Assembly (NCBI RefSeq): GCF_003399645.1
Contig: NZ_NBXD01000016.1
Coordinates: forward strand, 1-64,000
Direction of reading: 5' to 3'
DNA from: Subtercola boreus
Lineage (GTDB): Bacteria > Actinomycetota > Actinomycetes > Actinomycetales > Microbacteriaceae
Length of the DNA stretch: 64,000 nucleotides
How positions within the stretch are numbered: position 1 is the first letter of the stretch; each line of letters starts with the position of its first letter. The notes beneath the pieces were generated by a model. It saw only the letters and a program-made list of their open reading frames with translations, made no database searches and was not told the DNA's origin. A program made the position numbers and the translations under genes. This document shows positions 30,101 through 37,562 of this stretch, piece after piece.

Positions 30101-30219
30101 TCCACCCCCACCGCACCGATCTCGCTCGCCACCCCCAGGTCACGGGTCGCCTCCTCCAACTCGGAGAAGCCGACCCTGGCCAATTCGGTGAGGCTCAGCG
30201 AGCCGGGTACGCGTGCCAT
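27163..30219 (-). CDS. glnE: Bifunctional glutamine synthetase adenylyltransferase/deadenylase
   Basis: A 1018-residue two-headed enzyme that adenylylates and deadenylylates type I GS according to nitrogen status. The N-terminal deadenylase-type nucleotidyltransferase is in the first half (GMGKAGARELNYVSDVDVIFV) and the adenylyltransferase domain is in the second half (GMGRYGGREIGFGSDTDVMYVY). Each has a G-x-G-R/K-x-G-G/A-x-E then D-x-D motif. The linker and C-terminal helical parts are normal in length. The ATG at 30219 is 10 nt downstream of the upstream glnA2 stop, so it is probably co-transcribed with glnA2. The target tyrosine is present in glnA1. Confidence 0.95.
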   Translation of the reverse strand: MARVPGSLSLTELARVGFSELEEATRDLGVASEIGAVGVDDLLASLRMTADPDQALSYLVKMLRQPVPGSGREAVDKRPHATLPVTTRGLLAEEPTRTRLLRVFGASSGLADFFLAHPEELGALAERISRLPTAEELQDDLLGAVAAVDGFAAAAAGDADWVRLRVRYRRVLAQVTAFDLEQADPVAGVDLIAHTLADLAAAALDASLACARRRASTRGASRWYFDSAEVASTRLAIIGMGKAGARELNYVSDVDVIFVGEGDEEAGLSTARAIDIATALAMLTMHGITETTREPALWEVDPNLRPEGKAGALVRSLESHIAYYERWAKSWEFQALLKARPLAGDLALGGRYADAVAPRVWTSASREGFVESVQKMRQRVTDHIPVDEVDYQLKLGPGGLRDIEFTVQLLQLVHGQNDPLVRQAGTLPALAALANQGYIGRVEAHEFSRDYRVLRLMEHRLQLRALRRTHLVPRDEFGQRVLARATELAPSAPALLEIWNAIKVRVRTLHHRLFYRPLLAAVAALGPDEISLTSEQAVARLAAIGFLDPKGALGHIRAMTAGVSRRAAIQRHLLPVMLQWFANGADPDYGLLAFRRLSDTLGETYWFLRMLRDSSGAASRLTQVLSGSRFAAELLERIPEAAAWLENDHELRPRPFAVLWGETSATIARHDTPDAVAAALRTARRREVLRLACAAILGLLTVQELARGLTDITTVFLQGTLDAIRGSAALARGDGIEFAVIGMGRYGGREIGFGSDTDVMYVYRAVSVDPETAQSVARFIVNELVRLTEDHRLPLELDNDLRPEGKNGIVVRSLDSYRAYYRRWSLTWEAQALLRARGVVGDAALMLDFEAVADEVRYPASIGENAVREVKRIKARVEKERLPQGADPARHLKLGRGSLSDVEWYVQLLQLEHGAEHPEFRTTSTLDALDSEVAAGYVDEGDAAKLRDAWIFASRARSAMTLWTNRTGDVLPADRRQLEGVARLLEYPPGSATALEEDYLAVTRRARAVFERDFYGSL

Positions 30220-30229
30220 CGGGAGCTCG

Positions 30230-31567
30230 TTACAGCATCTCCAGGTTGCTCTTCAACTCGAACGGCGTGACCTGGTCGCGGTACTCGGCCCATTCCCTGC
30301 GCTTGTTGAGCAGCACGTAGTTGAAGACGTGCTCGCCCAGTGTCTCGGCGACGAGTTCACTCTTCTCCATCTCACCGATCGCCTGGTCGAGGCTGGCCGG
30401 CAGCGAGTTGTAGCCCAGGGCACGGCGTTCGGTGTCGCTGAGGCTCCAGACGTTGTCTTCTGCTTCGGCCGGCAGCTCGTAGCCCTCCTCGATGCCCTTC
30501 AGCCCGGCCGCGAGCAGCAGGGAGTAGGCGAGGTAAGGGTTGGCCGCCGAATCGATCGCACGGTACTCGACCCGCGACGACTGGCCCTTGTTCGGCTTGT
30601 AGAGCGGAACGCGAACCAGCGCCGAGCGGTTGTTGTGGCCCCAGCACACGAAGCTCGGGGCCTCGTCGCCGCCCCAGAGGCGTTTGTACGAGTTGACGAA
30701 CTGGTTGGTCACGGCAGTGATCTCGGGGGCGTGCTTCAGCAGCCCGGCGATGAACTGGCGGCCGATCTTCGACAGCTGGTACTCGGCACCCGCCTCGAAG
30801 AATGCGTTCGAATCGCCCTCGAAGAGCGACATGTGGGTGTGCATGCCCGACCCCGGGTGACCGGAGAGTGGTTTCGGCATGAACGTCGCATAGACACCCT
30901 GCTCGATCGCCACCTCCTTCACGACGGTGCGGAAGGTCATGATGTTGTCGGCCGTGGTGAGCGCATCGGCGTAGCGCAGGTCGATCTCGTTCTGGCCGGG
31001 GCCGGCTTCGTGGTGGCTGAACTCCACCGAGATGCCGAGGTCTTCGAGCATCCGCACCGAGCGGCGGCGAAAGTCGTGGGCCGTGCCGCCGGGAACGTTG
31101 TCGAAGTACCCGGCCTTGTCGACGGGCTCGGGGCCGTCTTCGCCGTATTGCGACGACTTCAGCAGGTAGAACTCGATCTCCGGATGCGTGTAGAACGAGA
31201 ACCCCCGGTCGCCGGCCTTGGCGAGGGTGCGCTTCAGAACATTGCGGGGATCGGCCACCGCGGGCTGGCCATCAGGGGTGGTGATGTCGCAGAACATGCG
31301 GGCAGTGGGGTCGATCTCGCCGCGCCACGGCAGGATCTGGAAGGTGGTGGGGTCGGGATGCGCGAGCACGTCGGCCTCGAACGACCGCGTCAGGCCCTCG
31401 ATGGCCGAGCCGTCGAAACCGAGCCCCTCGGCGAACGCGCCCTCGACCTCGGCGGGAGCGATGGCGACGGATTTGAGGGTGCCCACCACGTCGGTGAACC
31501 ACAGCCGAACGAACTTGACCCCGCGTTCTTCAATGGTTCGAAGAACGAAGTCGCGCTGCTTATCCAT
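30230..31567 (-). CDS. glnA2: Second glutamine synthetase type I (GlnA2-like)
   Basis: A 445-residue GS-I paralogue with conserved motifs: YTHPEIEFYLLK, EFSHHEAGPGQNEIDLR, GSGMHTHMSLFEG and NNRSALVRVPLY. The C-terminal loop corresponding to the adenylylation region is EEGYELPAEAEDNV, with a tyrosine. It groups by synteny with the actinobacterial GlnA2/GlnE pair. Some such paralogues act on other amines rather than ammonia, so the substrate is open. It is divergent from nadE; only 54 nt separate the two starts. No GlnR-like box is seen upstream, unlike the other two GS genes. Confidence 0.9.
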   Translation of the reverse strand: MDKQRDFVLRTIEERGVKFVRLWFTDVVGTLKSVAIAPAEVEGAFAEGLGFDGSAIEGLTRSFEADVLAHPDPTTFQILPWRGEIDPTARMFCDITTPDGQPAVADPRNVLKRTLAKAGDRGFSFYTHPEIEFYLLKSSQYGEDGPEPVDKAGYFDNVPGGTAHDFRRRSVRMLEDLGISVEFSHHEAGPGQNEIDLRYADALTTADNIMTFRTVVKEVAIEQGVYATFMPKPLSGHPGSGMHTHMSLFEGDSNAFFEAGAEYQLSKIGRQFIAGLLKHAPEITAVTNQFVNSYKRLWGGDEAPSFVCWGHNNRSALVRVPLYKPNKGQSSRVEYRAIDSAANPYLAYSLLLAAGLKGIEEGYELPAEAEDNVWSLSDTERRALGYNSLPASLDQAIGEMEKSELVAETLGEHVFNYVLLNKRREWAEYRDQVTPFELKSNLEML

Positions 31568-31608
31568 CGACGGTTGTTACCTCTCTCCGGCACGTGTTCT
31601 GCCGCTAT

Positions 31609-31614
31609 TAGGCT
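31609..31614 (+). promoter_or_regulatory. -10 box of nadE, leaderless arrangement
   Basis: TAGGCT ends 7 nt before the ATG at 31622. No ribosome site is seen. Confidence 0.55.
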
Positions 31615-31621
31615 AGTGGCT

Positions 31622-33370
31622 ATGCCGAGACTTCGCTTAGCACTGGCCCAGACCAACCCCGTCGTCGGTGATCTCGAAGGCAACTCCGCCGAGATCGTCG
31701 CTGCCGTTCGCCGTGCAAGAGATGCCGGTGCCGACCTGGTCGCCTTCGGCGAGATGGCGCTCTCGGGCTACCCGATCGAAGACCTCGCATCGAGGCCGTC
31801 GTTCCTCGGTGCCTGCCGTGCGCGGGCCGCCGGGCTGGCGACCGAGCTCGACGAGGCCGGTCTCGGTGACATCGTCGTCGTCGTCGGGCATCCCGATGGC
31901 CCGTTCGAACCGCGGGCGTTCACCACCACGAACGCGCCGACCGCCATCGCCCAGAACGTGGCCTCGATCATCCAGAACGGAGAGATCAAGGCGCGCTACG
32001 CCAAGCACCACCTGCCGAACTACTCGGTCTTCGACGAGTACCGCATCTTCATCGCCGGTGACGAGCTGCTGGTGCTGCGGATGCGCGGAATCGACGTCGC
32101 CCTCATCATCTGCGAAGACCTCTGGCGCGACGGCGGCCCGGTGAACCGGGTGGCCTCGGCCGACGCCGGCATGCTGCTCGTCATCAACGCCTCGCCCTAC
32201 GAGCGCGACAAGAACGAGGTGCGCCTGCCGCTCGTCGTGCGACGCGCGGTCGAGAACGACACGATCGTCGCCTACGTGAACATCGTCGGCGGGCAGGATG
32301 ATCTGCTCTTCGATGGCGACAGCGTCGTCGTCGACCGGCAGGGCTCGATCATCGCGCGGGCGCCGCAGTTCGTGCCCCACCTCCTCGTCACCGACATCGA
32401 TGCCGAGGCCGCGACGCTGGACGATCTGCCCCCCGATGTCGCACGCGTCACCCTCGAGCTGCCGATGTCGGGCTCCCTCACCGACCAGACGGCGCTCACC
32501 GCCGACGTGGCCGTGGTACCCGACGAACTCGAGCAGGTCTGGAACGCCCTGGTGCTGGGGCTCGGCGACTACGTGCGCAAGAACGGCTTCCGCTCGGTGA
32601 CGCTCGGGCTGTCGGGCGGTATCGATTCCGCTGTGTGCGCCTCGCTCGCGGCCGACGCGATCGGCGCCTCCTCGGTCTATGGCGTGTCGATGCCCAGCCG
32701 CTGGTCCTCCGATCACTCCCGTTCCGACGCCGACGACCTCGCCGAGCGCATCGGCGTCCACTACGAGACGCAGGCGATCGCCGACCTCGTGCAGCCGATC
32801 GAGACGCAGCTCGCGCTGGACGGAATCGCGGCCGAGAACTTGCAGGCGCGCATCCGGGGCATCATCCTGATGGGCCTGTCGAACCAGCACGGCCACCTTG
32901 TGCTCACGACCGGCAACAAGAGCGAGCTCGCGGTCGGCTACTCGACCATCTACGGCGACTCGGTGGGTGGTTTCGCGCCCCTGAAAGACGTGCCCAAGAT
33001 GCTGGTCTGGGAGCTGGCGCGCTGGCGCAACGCTTTCGCAGCCCGGCGCGGTGAGACGCCGCCGATCCCCGAGAACTCCATCTCGAAGCCCCCGTCGGCG
33101 GAGTTGCGGCCCGACCAGACCGACCAGGACTCGCTGCCCGAGTACGAGATCCTCGACGCCCTGCTGGAGGACTACATCAACGGCGGCTTCGGGCGCAACG
33201 AGCTCGTCGAGCGCGGATTCGATGCCGAAACCGTCGACCGCATCATCTCGCTGGTCGACCACTCGGAGTGGAAACGCCGCCAGAGCGCGATCGGCACGAA
33301 GATCTCCCGCACGGCCTTCGGCCGCGACCGCCGCCTCCCCATCACCTACCGCCCCACCGCCGTCGATTGA
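31622..33370 (+). CDS. nadE: NAD+ synthase, glutamine-dependent
   Basis: ATP-dependent amidation of NaAD to NAD+, with an N-terminal glutaminase domain. The enzyme has 582 residues. The nitrilase-type domain carries the Glu-Lys-Cys triad in FGEMALSGYP, ARYAKHHLPNY and IICEDLW. The synthetase domain has the P-loop GLSGGIDSAV (about 329-338), plus TTGNKSELAVGYSTIYGD and the C-terminal KISRTAFGRDRRLPI. The ATG follows TAGGCT directly and is probably leaderless. It is divergent from glnA2 and is followed by a large inverted repeat before panB. Confidence 0.95.
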   Translation: MPRLRLALAQTNPVVGDLEGNSAEIVAAVRRARDAGADLVAFGEMALSGYPIEDLASRPSFLGACRARAAGLATELDEAGLGDIVVVVGHPDGPFEPRAFTTTNAPTAIAQNVASIIQNGEIKARYAKHHLPNYSVFDEYRIFIAGDELLVLRMRGIDVALIICEDLWRDGGPVNRVASADAGMLLVINASPYERDKNEVRLPLVVRRAVENDTIVAYVNIVGGQDDLLFDGDSVVVDRQGSIIARAPQFVPHLLVTDIDAEAATLDDLPPDVARVTLELPMSGSLTDQTALTADVAVVPDELEQVWNALVLGLGDYVRKNGFRSVTLGLSGGIDSAVCASLAADAIGASSVYGVSMPSRWSSDHSRSDADDLAERIGVHYETQAIADLVQPIETQLALDGIAAENLQARIRGIILMGLSNQHGHLVLTTGNKSELAVGYSTIYGDSVGGFAPLKDVPKMLVWELARWRNAFAARRGETPPIPENSISKPPSAELRPDQTDQDSLPEYEILDALLEDYINGGFGRNELVERGFDAETVDRIISLVDHSEWKRRQSAIGTKISRTAFGRDRRLPITYRPTAVD

Positions 33371-33382
33371 CTCTCTTCAGAA

Positions 33383-33444
33383 GTGAGACACCTGCGGACA
33401 CCTGAGACCGGTGCGCGTGTCTCACGTGTCCGCAACTGTCTCAC
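33383..33444. repeat. Large inverted repeat between nadE and panB
   Basis: The arms 33383-33408 and 33419-33444 pair at 23 of 26 positions across a 10-nt spacer. Each arm carries GTGAGAC at one end and the core TGCGGACAC. It ends only 10 nt before the panB -10 box, so it covers the -35 region and could be a terminator for nadE, an operator for panB, or both. Confidence 0.85.
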
Positions 33445-33454
33445 GTGCCTTCCG

Positions 33455-33460
33455 TAGACT
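33455..33460 (+). promoter_or_regulatory. -10 box of panB, leaderless arrangement
   Basis: TAGACT ends 7 nt before the ATG at 33468. Confidence 0.6.
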
Positions 33461-33467
33461 GGGCTGC

Positions 33468-34286
33468 ATGTCAGAGCAGCCTCCCCGCAAACGCGTTCGC
33501 ACCCGGCACTTCCAGAACGCGAAGGAGAACGGCATCCCGATCGTCGGGCTGACGTCGTACGACCAGCTCTCCGCAGCGATCTTCGACGCCGCCGACATCG
33601 ACTTCCTGCTGGTGGGCGACTCGGCGGGCAACAATGTCTTCGGCAACGAGACCACGCTCGCCGTGACCGTCGACCAGCTCATCCCCCTGACCCGAGCCGT
33701 CGCCGGCGCCGCCAAGCGCGCGCTCGTCGTGGCCGACATGCCGTTCGGTTCCTACGAGGGCGGCCCCGACGACGCTCTGCGCACGGCCGTGCGTTTCATG
33801 AAGGAGTCCAACGCCCACGCCGTCAAGCTCGAGGGCGGGGTGCGGAGCGCCGCGCAGATCCGGCGCATCGTCGACGCGGGCATTCCCGTGATGGGGCACA
33901 TCGGGTTCACGCCGCAGAGCGAACACGGGCTCGGCGGACACATCATCCAGGGCCGCGGCTCAGGGGCTGAACAACTTCTCGACGACGCGCGCGCGGTCCA
34001 GGCCGCCGGTGCGTTCGCCGTCGTGCTCGAGATGGTGCCGAGCGACATCGCCGGCCGCATCACGAAGGAGCTGAGCATCCCGACCATCAGCGTCGGTGCC
34101 GGCCCGCACACCGACGGCCAGCTGCTCGTCTGGACCGACTTCGCCGGCTTCTCGCAGGGCCGAACCCCCCGCTTCGTGAAGCAGTACGCGAACCTCACGC
34201 AGGTGCTGACGGATGCCGTCACCGCCTTTCGTGACGACGTCGCCTCCGGCGCGTACCCGGCCCCCGAGCACGAGTACGAGGGCTGA
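33468..34286 (+). CDS. panB: 3-Methyl-2-oxobutanoate hydroxymethyltransferase
   Basis: Transfers a hydroxymethyl group from methylenetetrahydrofolate to 2-oxoisovalerate, the first step of pantothenate synthesis. The 272-residue length is normal. Family motifs are present: LTSYDQLSAAIFDAADIDFLLVGDS (metal-binding Asp), ADMPFGSYE, HAVKLEGG and GHIGFTPQSEHGLGG (catalytic Glu region). The usual GMVVLG segment after VGDS is NNVFG here, which is a modest variant. The ATG lies 7 nt after TAGACT, so the mRNA is probably leaderless. No other pan genes are nearby. Confidence 0.93.
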   Translation: MSEQPPRKRVRTRHFQNAKENGIPIVGLTSYDQLSAAIFDAADIDFLLVGDSAGNNVFGNETTLAVTVDQLIPLTRAVAGAAKRALVVADMPFGSYEGGPDDALRTAVRFMKESNAHAVKLEGGVRSAAQIRRIVDAGIPVMGHIGFTPQSEHGLGGHIIQGRGSGAEQLLDDARAVQAAGAFAVVLEMVPSDIAGRITKELSIPTISVGAGPHTDGQLLVWTDFAGFSQGRTPRFVKQYANLTQVLTDAVTAFRDDVASGAYPAPEHEYEG

Positions 34287-34323
34287 CCTGCGGCTCGTCG
34301 AGCCTGTGCAGCGCGACCCGGGG

Positions 34324-34509
34324 TCAGTCGTTGGCGGCGTCTTCTTCGGCCCACTTGGCGGAGTTGGCACGAAGCTTCTCGAGGGCGTGCTCGGCCTCGG
34401 CCCTGGTCTCGAACGGGCCGACGCGGTCGGGGGCCGGCGAGACATACCCGAGCTCGACGTCGCCGGTCGTGAGGTTGTACCAGTACTGCTTCGACGGGTC
34501 GCCGGACAT
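34324..34509 (-). CDS. Small SPOR-like protein
   Basis: A 61-residue protein of a conserved actinobacterial family (commonly called a SPOR-domain-containing protein) with the motif KQYWYNLTTGDVELG and DRVGPFETRAEAEHALEKLR. It starts at an ATG at 34509 after GGAG. There is no signal peptide. It is divergent from map across a 36-nt gap. Function is unknown. Confidence 0.75.
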   Translation of the reverse strand: MSGDPSKQYWYNLTTGDVELGYVSPAPDRVGPFETRAEAEHALEKLRANSAKWAEEDAAND

Positions 34510-34532
34510 GAGAGCTCCAAGGGGTCGTGAAC

Positions 34533-34538
34533 TACGAT
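34533..34538 (+). promoter_or_regulatory. -10 box of map, leaderless arrangement
   Basis: TACGAT ends 7 nt before the ATG at 34546. Confidence 0.5.
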
Positions 34539-34545
34539 CGATCCT

Positions 34546-35415
34546 ATGCCCAAGGACTCAGCAGGCCACCTCACCCCGGGCCGGGTCTCTCCGCTCCGAA
34601 CCGTTCCCGCAAGCATTCCCCGACCGGAATACGTCGGCCGCAGAGACCCGGATGAGGGCGGCGGCAGCGACGTCTACTCCGGCGAGGAACTGGCGAGCAT
34701 CCGCGAGTCGTCACGCATCGCCGCCGAGGCTCTCGCCCACGTGGGCGGGCAGGTGCGCCCGGGTGTCACGACCGACGAGTTGGATGCTCTGGGTCACGCC
34801 TTTCTCATCGAGCACGGCGCCTACCCTTCCACTCTCGGCTATCGCGGCTACCCCAAATCGCTCTGCACGAGTGTCAACGAGGTCGTCTGCCACGGAATCC
34901 CCGACAGCACTGTTCTCGATGAGGGCGACATAGTGAACATCGACATCACGGCCTACCGGAACGGGATGCACGGCGACACGAATGCGACCTTCTTCGCAGG
35001 CGAGCCGAGCGAGGAGGTGCGCCTGCTCGTGGAGCGCACGCGCGAGGCCATGAACCGAGGCATCAGGGCGGTCGCACCGGGCCGACAGGTGAACGTGATC
35101 GGCCGGGCGATCGAATCGTACGCGAAGCGGTTCGGCTACGGCGTCGTGCGCGACTACACCGGGCACGGTGTCGGGCAGCAGTTCCACTCGGGGCTGGTCA
35201 TTCCGCACTACGACGCCGCACCTCGCTTCGACGACGAGATCGAGGTGGGGATGGTGTTCACGATCGAACCGATGCTCACCCTCGGGGGCCAGGCGAACGA
35301 GCTGTGGAGCGACAACTGGACCGTCGTCACCCGGGACCGGTCTGTCAGCGCCCAGTTCGAGCACACGCTGGTGGTCACCGAGCGCGGTGCCGAGGTTCTG
35401 ACCCTGCCAGAATAG
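34546..35415 (+). CDS. map: Methionine aminopeptidase (type I)
   Basis: Removes the initiator methionine co-translationally, after deformylation. The 289 residues include an N-terminal extension of about 40 residues rich in Pro, Arg and Gly, common in actinobacterial MetAP1c enzymes (it contains an SH3-binding-like Pro stretch). The five metal ligands lie in [30 protein letters not shown] and FTIEPM, with the final Glu in [10 protein letters not shown]. The start is directly behind a -10 box. The polyphosphate glucokinase gene follows after 44 nt. Confidence 0.93.
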   Translation: MPKDSAGHLTPGRVSPLRTVPASIPRPEYVGRRDPDEGGGSDVYSGEELASIRESSRIAAEALAHVGGQVRPGVTTDELDALGHAFLIEHGAYPSTLGYRGYPKSLCTSVNEVVCHGIPDSTVLDEGDIVNIDITAYRNGMHGDTNATFFAGEPSEEVRLLVERTREAMNRGIRAVAPGRQVNVIGRAIESYAKRFGYGVVRDYTGHGVGQQFHSGLVIPHYDAAPRFDDEIEVGMVFTIEPMLTLGGQANELWSDNWTVVTRDRSVSAQFEHTLVVTERGAEVLTLPE

Positions 35416-35459
35416 AGTCACGCGCGCTTCAGCATGGAAGCGGGAAACGAGGATCCACG

Positions 35460-36287
35460 ATGACTGGCAGCACAGACTCTTCGATTGCCATCGGCATCGA
35501 CATCGGCGGCACGGGCATCAAGGGTGCCATCGTGAACACGGCGACCGGCGAACTGCTGAGCGACCGCATCAAGCTCGACACCCCCGAGGGTGGCAAGCCG
35601 AAAGACGTCGTCGCCACGGTCGAGACCCTCCTCTCCCAGCTGTCGGATGCTCCCGCCGGAGCTCCCATCGGTATCGACTTTCCCGCCGTGGTTCAGAACG
35701 GCAAGACCATGTCGGCTGCGAACGTGTCGAAGAAGTGGATCGGCCTCGAGGCCGAGAAGCTGTTCGAAGACGCTCTGCAGCGCGACATCACCTTCGTCAA
35801 CGATGCGGATGCCGCAGGGTACGCCGAGGTGCGCTTCGGTGCGGCGAAAGGCAAGAACGGCCTCATCATCATGACGACGCTCGGCACGGGCATCGGCACG
35901 GCGATCATCTACAACGGTGTGCTGATTCCGAATGCCGAGCTCGGGCACCTGCAGATCGACGGCGGCGACTACGAGCACAAGGCGTCTTTCGCAGCCAAGG
36001 AGCGAGACGACCTCAACTGGACGCAGTGGGCCGCACGCCTGCAGACCTACTACGCCGAGCTCGAGAAGCTGCTCTGGCCCGACCTCATCATCGTCGGCGG
36101 TGGCGTGTCGAAGAGCCACGACGAGTTCCTGCCGAAGATCTCGATCAACACTCCCCTGGTGCCGGCGACCCTGCGAAACAACGCGGGCATCCTGGGCGCA
36201 GCCTCGCTGGCCCTCGAGCCGAAGGTGCTTCCGAACGCGAACCAGCTCGTCGGCGAACCGGGCGAGAGCGCCCACAGCCTGCGCTGA
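35460..36287 (+). CDS. ppgK: Polyphosphate glucokinase
   Basis: A 275-residue ROK-type kinase that phosphorylates glucose with polyphosphate, and often also ATP. It is identified by GIDIGGTGIKGAIVN (about 12-26) and TLGTGIGTA (about 140-148), and by the actinobacterial PPGK features KKWIG and FVNDADAAGYAE (catalytic Asp region). IIVGGGVSKSHDEFLP near residue 212 is also typical. The ATG at 35460 has a GAGGA site. It lies between map and rnpB. Confidence 0.88.
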   Translation: MTGSTDSSIAIGIDIGGTGIKGAIVNTATGELLSDRIKLDTPEGGKPKDVVATVETLLSQLSDAPAGAPIGIDFPAVVQNGKTMSAANVSKKWIGLEAEKLFEDALQRDITFVNDADAAGYAEVRFGAAKGKNGLIIMTTLGTGIGTAIIYNGVLIPNAELGHLQIDGGDYEHKASFAAKERDDLNWTQWAARLQTYYAELEKLLWPDLIIVGGGVSKSHDEFLPKISINTPLVPATLRNNAGILGAASLALEPKVLPNANQLVGEPGESAHSLR

Positions 36288-36313
36288 AGCACCCCGGTGG
36301 GGTGGGCGCGAAA

Positions 36314-36718
36314 GGGCCGGTCACTACGCCGGGTTCTGTCTGAGGCCCGCGTGCGAGCACGCGAACCCGTGGACGGCCATCTATCTACGACGTACGTTGC
36401 CGCACGCCTCCAGCGGTCTACCCGAAGACACGACGAGCAGCCGTATTGCCTTCTGTCTGACCTTGCTCCGGGCGAGGTTTACCGAGCCAGCCATGTCACC
36501 ATGGCAGCTGGTGGTCTCTTACACCACCGTTTCACCCTTACCCCGGCCACCCGGAGGCGGCCGTGGCGGTCTGTTCTCTGTGGCACTGTTCTCTCGGGTT
36601 GCCCCGGGTGGGTGTTACCCACCGCCCTGCTCTGGTGGAGCCCGGACGTTCCTCGGCGACTGTCGCACCCGCGAACGGATGATCGAGCCGACGCGACCGT
36701 CTTGCCGACCCTTTCGCG
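36314..36718 (-). ncRNA. rnpB: RNase P RNA (type A)
   Basis: Catalytic RNA that matures tRNA 5' ends. It is read on the minus strand. A 7-bp P1 helix joins GGGTCGG (complement of 36705-36711) with CCGGCCC (complement of 36314-36320). The conserved 5' core GTCCGGGCTCC and the 3' element ACAGAACCCGGCGTA are present, as is the GGGTAAGGGTGAAA segment. TAGACT on the minus strand (36725-36730) is the -10 box, placing the start near 36718. The ends are approximate. It sits between ppgK and the coiled-coil/Nif3 pair, a usual actinobacterial location. Confidence 0.92.
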
Positions 36719-36724
36719 TGACCC

Positions 36725-36730
36725 AGTCTA
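36725..36730 (-). promoter_or_regulatory. -10 box of rnpB
   Basis: TAGACT on the minus strand, about 7 nt before the inferred start of RNase P RNA. Confidence 0.6.
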
Positions 36731-36772
36731 GCGAGGATCGCCCGCACGGCCCGACCCCTGGGGCCAGACAGC

Positions 36773-37507
36773 TCAGAGGCCGGACTCCTCCGTGCGCACC
36801 AGGATGCAGCTGCTGTCGGGGTCGAGCACCACGTCGTCGGGCGCCGCGAGCCTGATCTTCGCCAGGTCGCTCTCATGCAGCTTCACATTGCTGCCCATGG
36901 ACACTCCGCGCGTGAGCAGTGCCGCGCCGATGCCGTAGCGCTGCCGTTGGCGATCGTAGAGCGCCAGGAGTTCATCGCCGATGCCGCCCGCGATGAGGTC
37001 GCGGTTCAGCTGAACGCCCTTGCGCTCAGCATCCAGTGTCACGAGGGAGGCGTCGCGGCTGGTTCGGAGGGCATCCTGTTCGGCGGTCAGCTCGCCCATC
37101 TCCTCCGTCACGACCGCCAGCCGGGAGTTGATCTCGTCGATGCGCTCCATCACTGCGAGCTCGATGTCTTCGAGGTCGCTCTGACGCTTCGTGAGCGACG
37201 TGATCTCGTGCTCGAGACCCTGGATGTCTTTCGTCGACGTGCTGGTCTGCAGCCGTGCGCGATCGCGCTCCATGCGGGTCGTCACCACGTGCACGTCGGA
37301 CTCGACGCGGGAGATCTCTAGCTCGGCGTCTTCGAGTTCACCCCGCACTGAGGCGAGCCGGTGCGACACCGTACCGATCTGCGTCTGGAGTTCGGCCAGC
37401 CGCTTCAGCTCGGGGAGGGTCTTCGCCTGATGGCCGAGCTGCGCGAGGCGGGTGTCGGCGGCCTGCAGGTCGAGCAGCGACCGTTGCTCTGAAGCGGGTG
37501 CTTTCAT
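36773..37507 (-). CDS. Coiled-coil protein of the C4-zinc-ribbon family, zinc ribbon decayed
   Basis: A 244-residue member of the CT398-like family: a long coiled coil (about 10-170) followed by a small C-terminal domain that normally holds a C4 zinc ribbon. The coiled coil and the family ending ILVRTEESGL are intact, but the zinc knuckles are gone: LLTRGVSMGSNVKL replaces the first Cys pair, and VVLDPDSSC keeps a single Cys (about Cys234) at the second. The RBS is GAAGGAT. It lies downstream of nif3 on the same strand (55-nt gap), probably in one operon. Such genes regularly pair with nif3 and rnpB in actinobacteria. Confidence 0.85.
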   Translation of the reverse strand: MKAPASEQRSLLDLQAADTRLAQLGHQAKTLPELKRLAELQTQIGTVSHRLASVRGELEDAELEISRVESDVHVVTTRMERDRARLQTSTSTKDIQGLEHEITSLTKRQSDLEDIELAVMERIDEINSRLAVVTEEMGELTAEQDALRTSRDASLVTLDAERKGVQLNRDLIAGGIGDELLALYDRQRQRYGIGAALLTRGVSMGSNVKLHESDLAKIRLAAPDDVVLDPDSSCILVRTEESGL

Positions 37508-37562
37508 TTCGAAGATCCTTCGGTTCTGTATGGAGTTCGGGAGGCGGTTCAGGATGTCGCGG

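Noticed and set aside
27163-30219. Large plus-strand frame opposite glnE
   Set aside because: It is the antisense shadow of glnE, which has all motifs and synteny.
36297-36731. Reading frames over the RNase P RNA
   Set aside because: The sequence is a conserved structural RNA with P1 and core elements, so these frames are chance.
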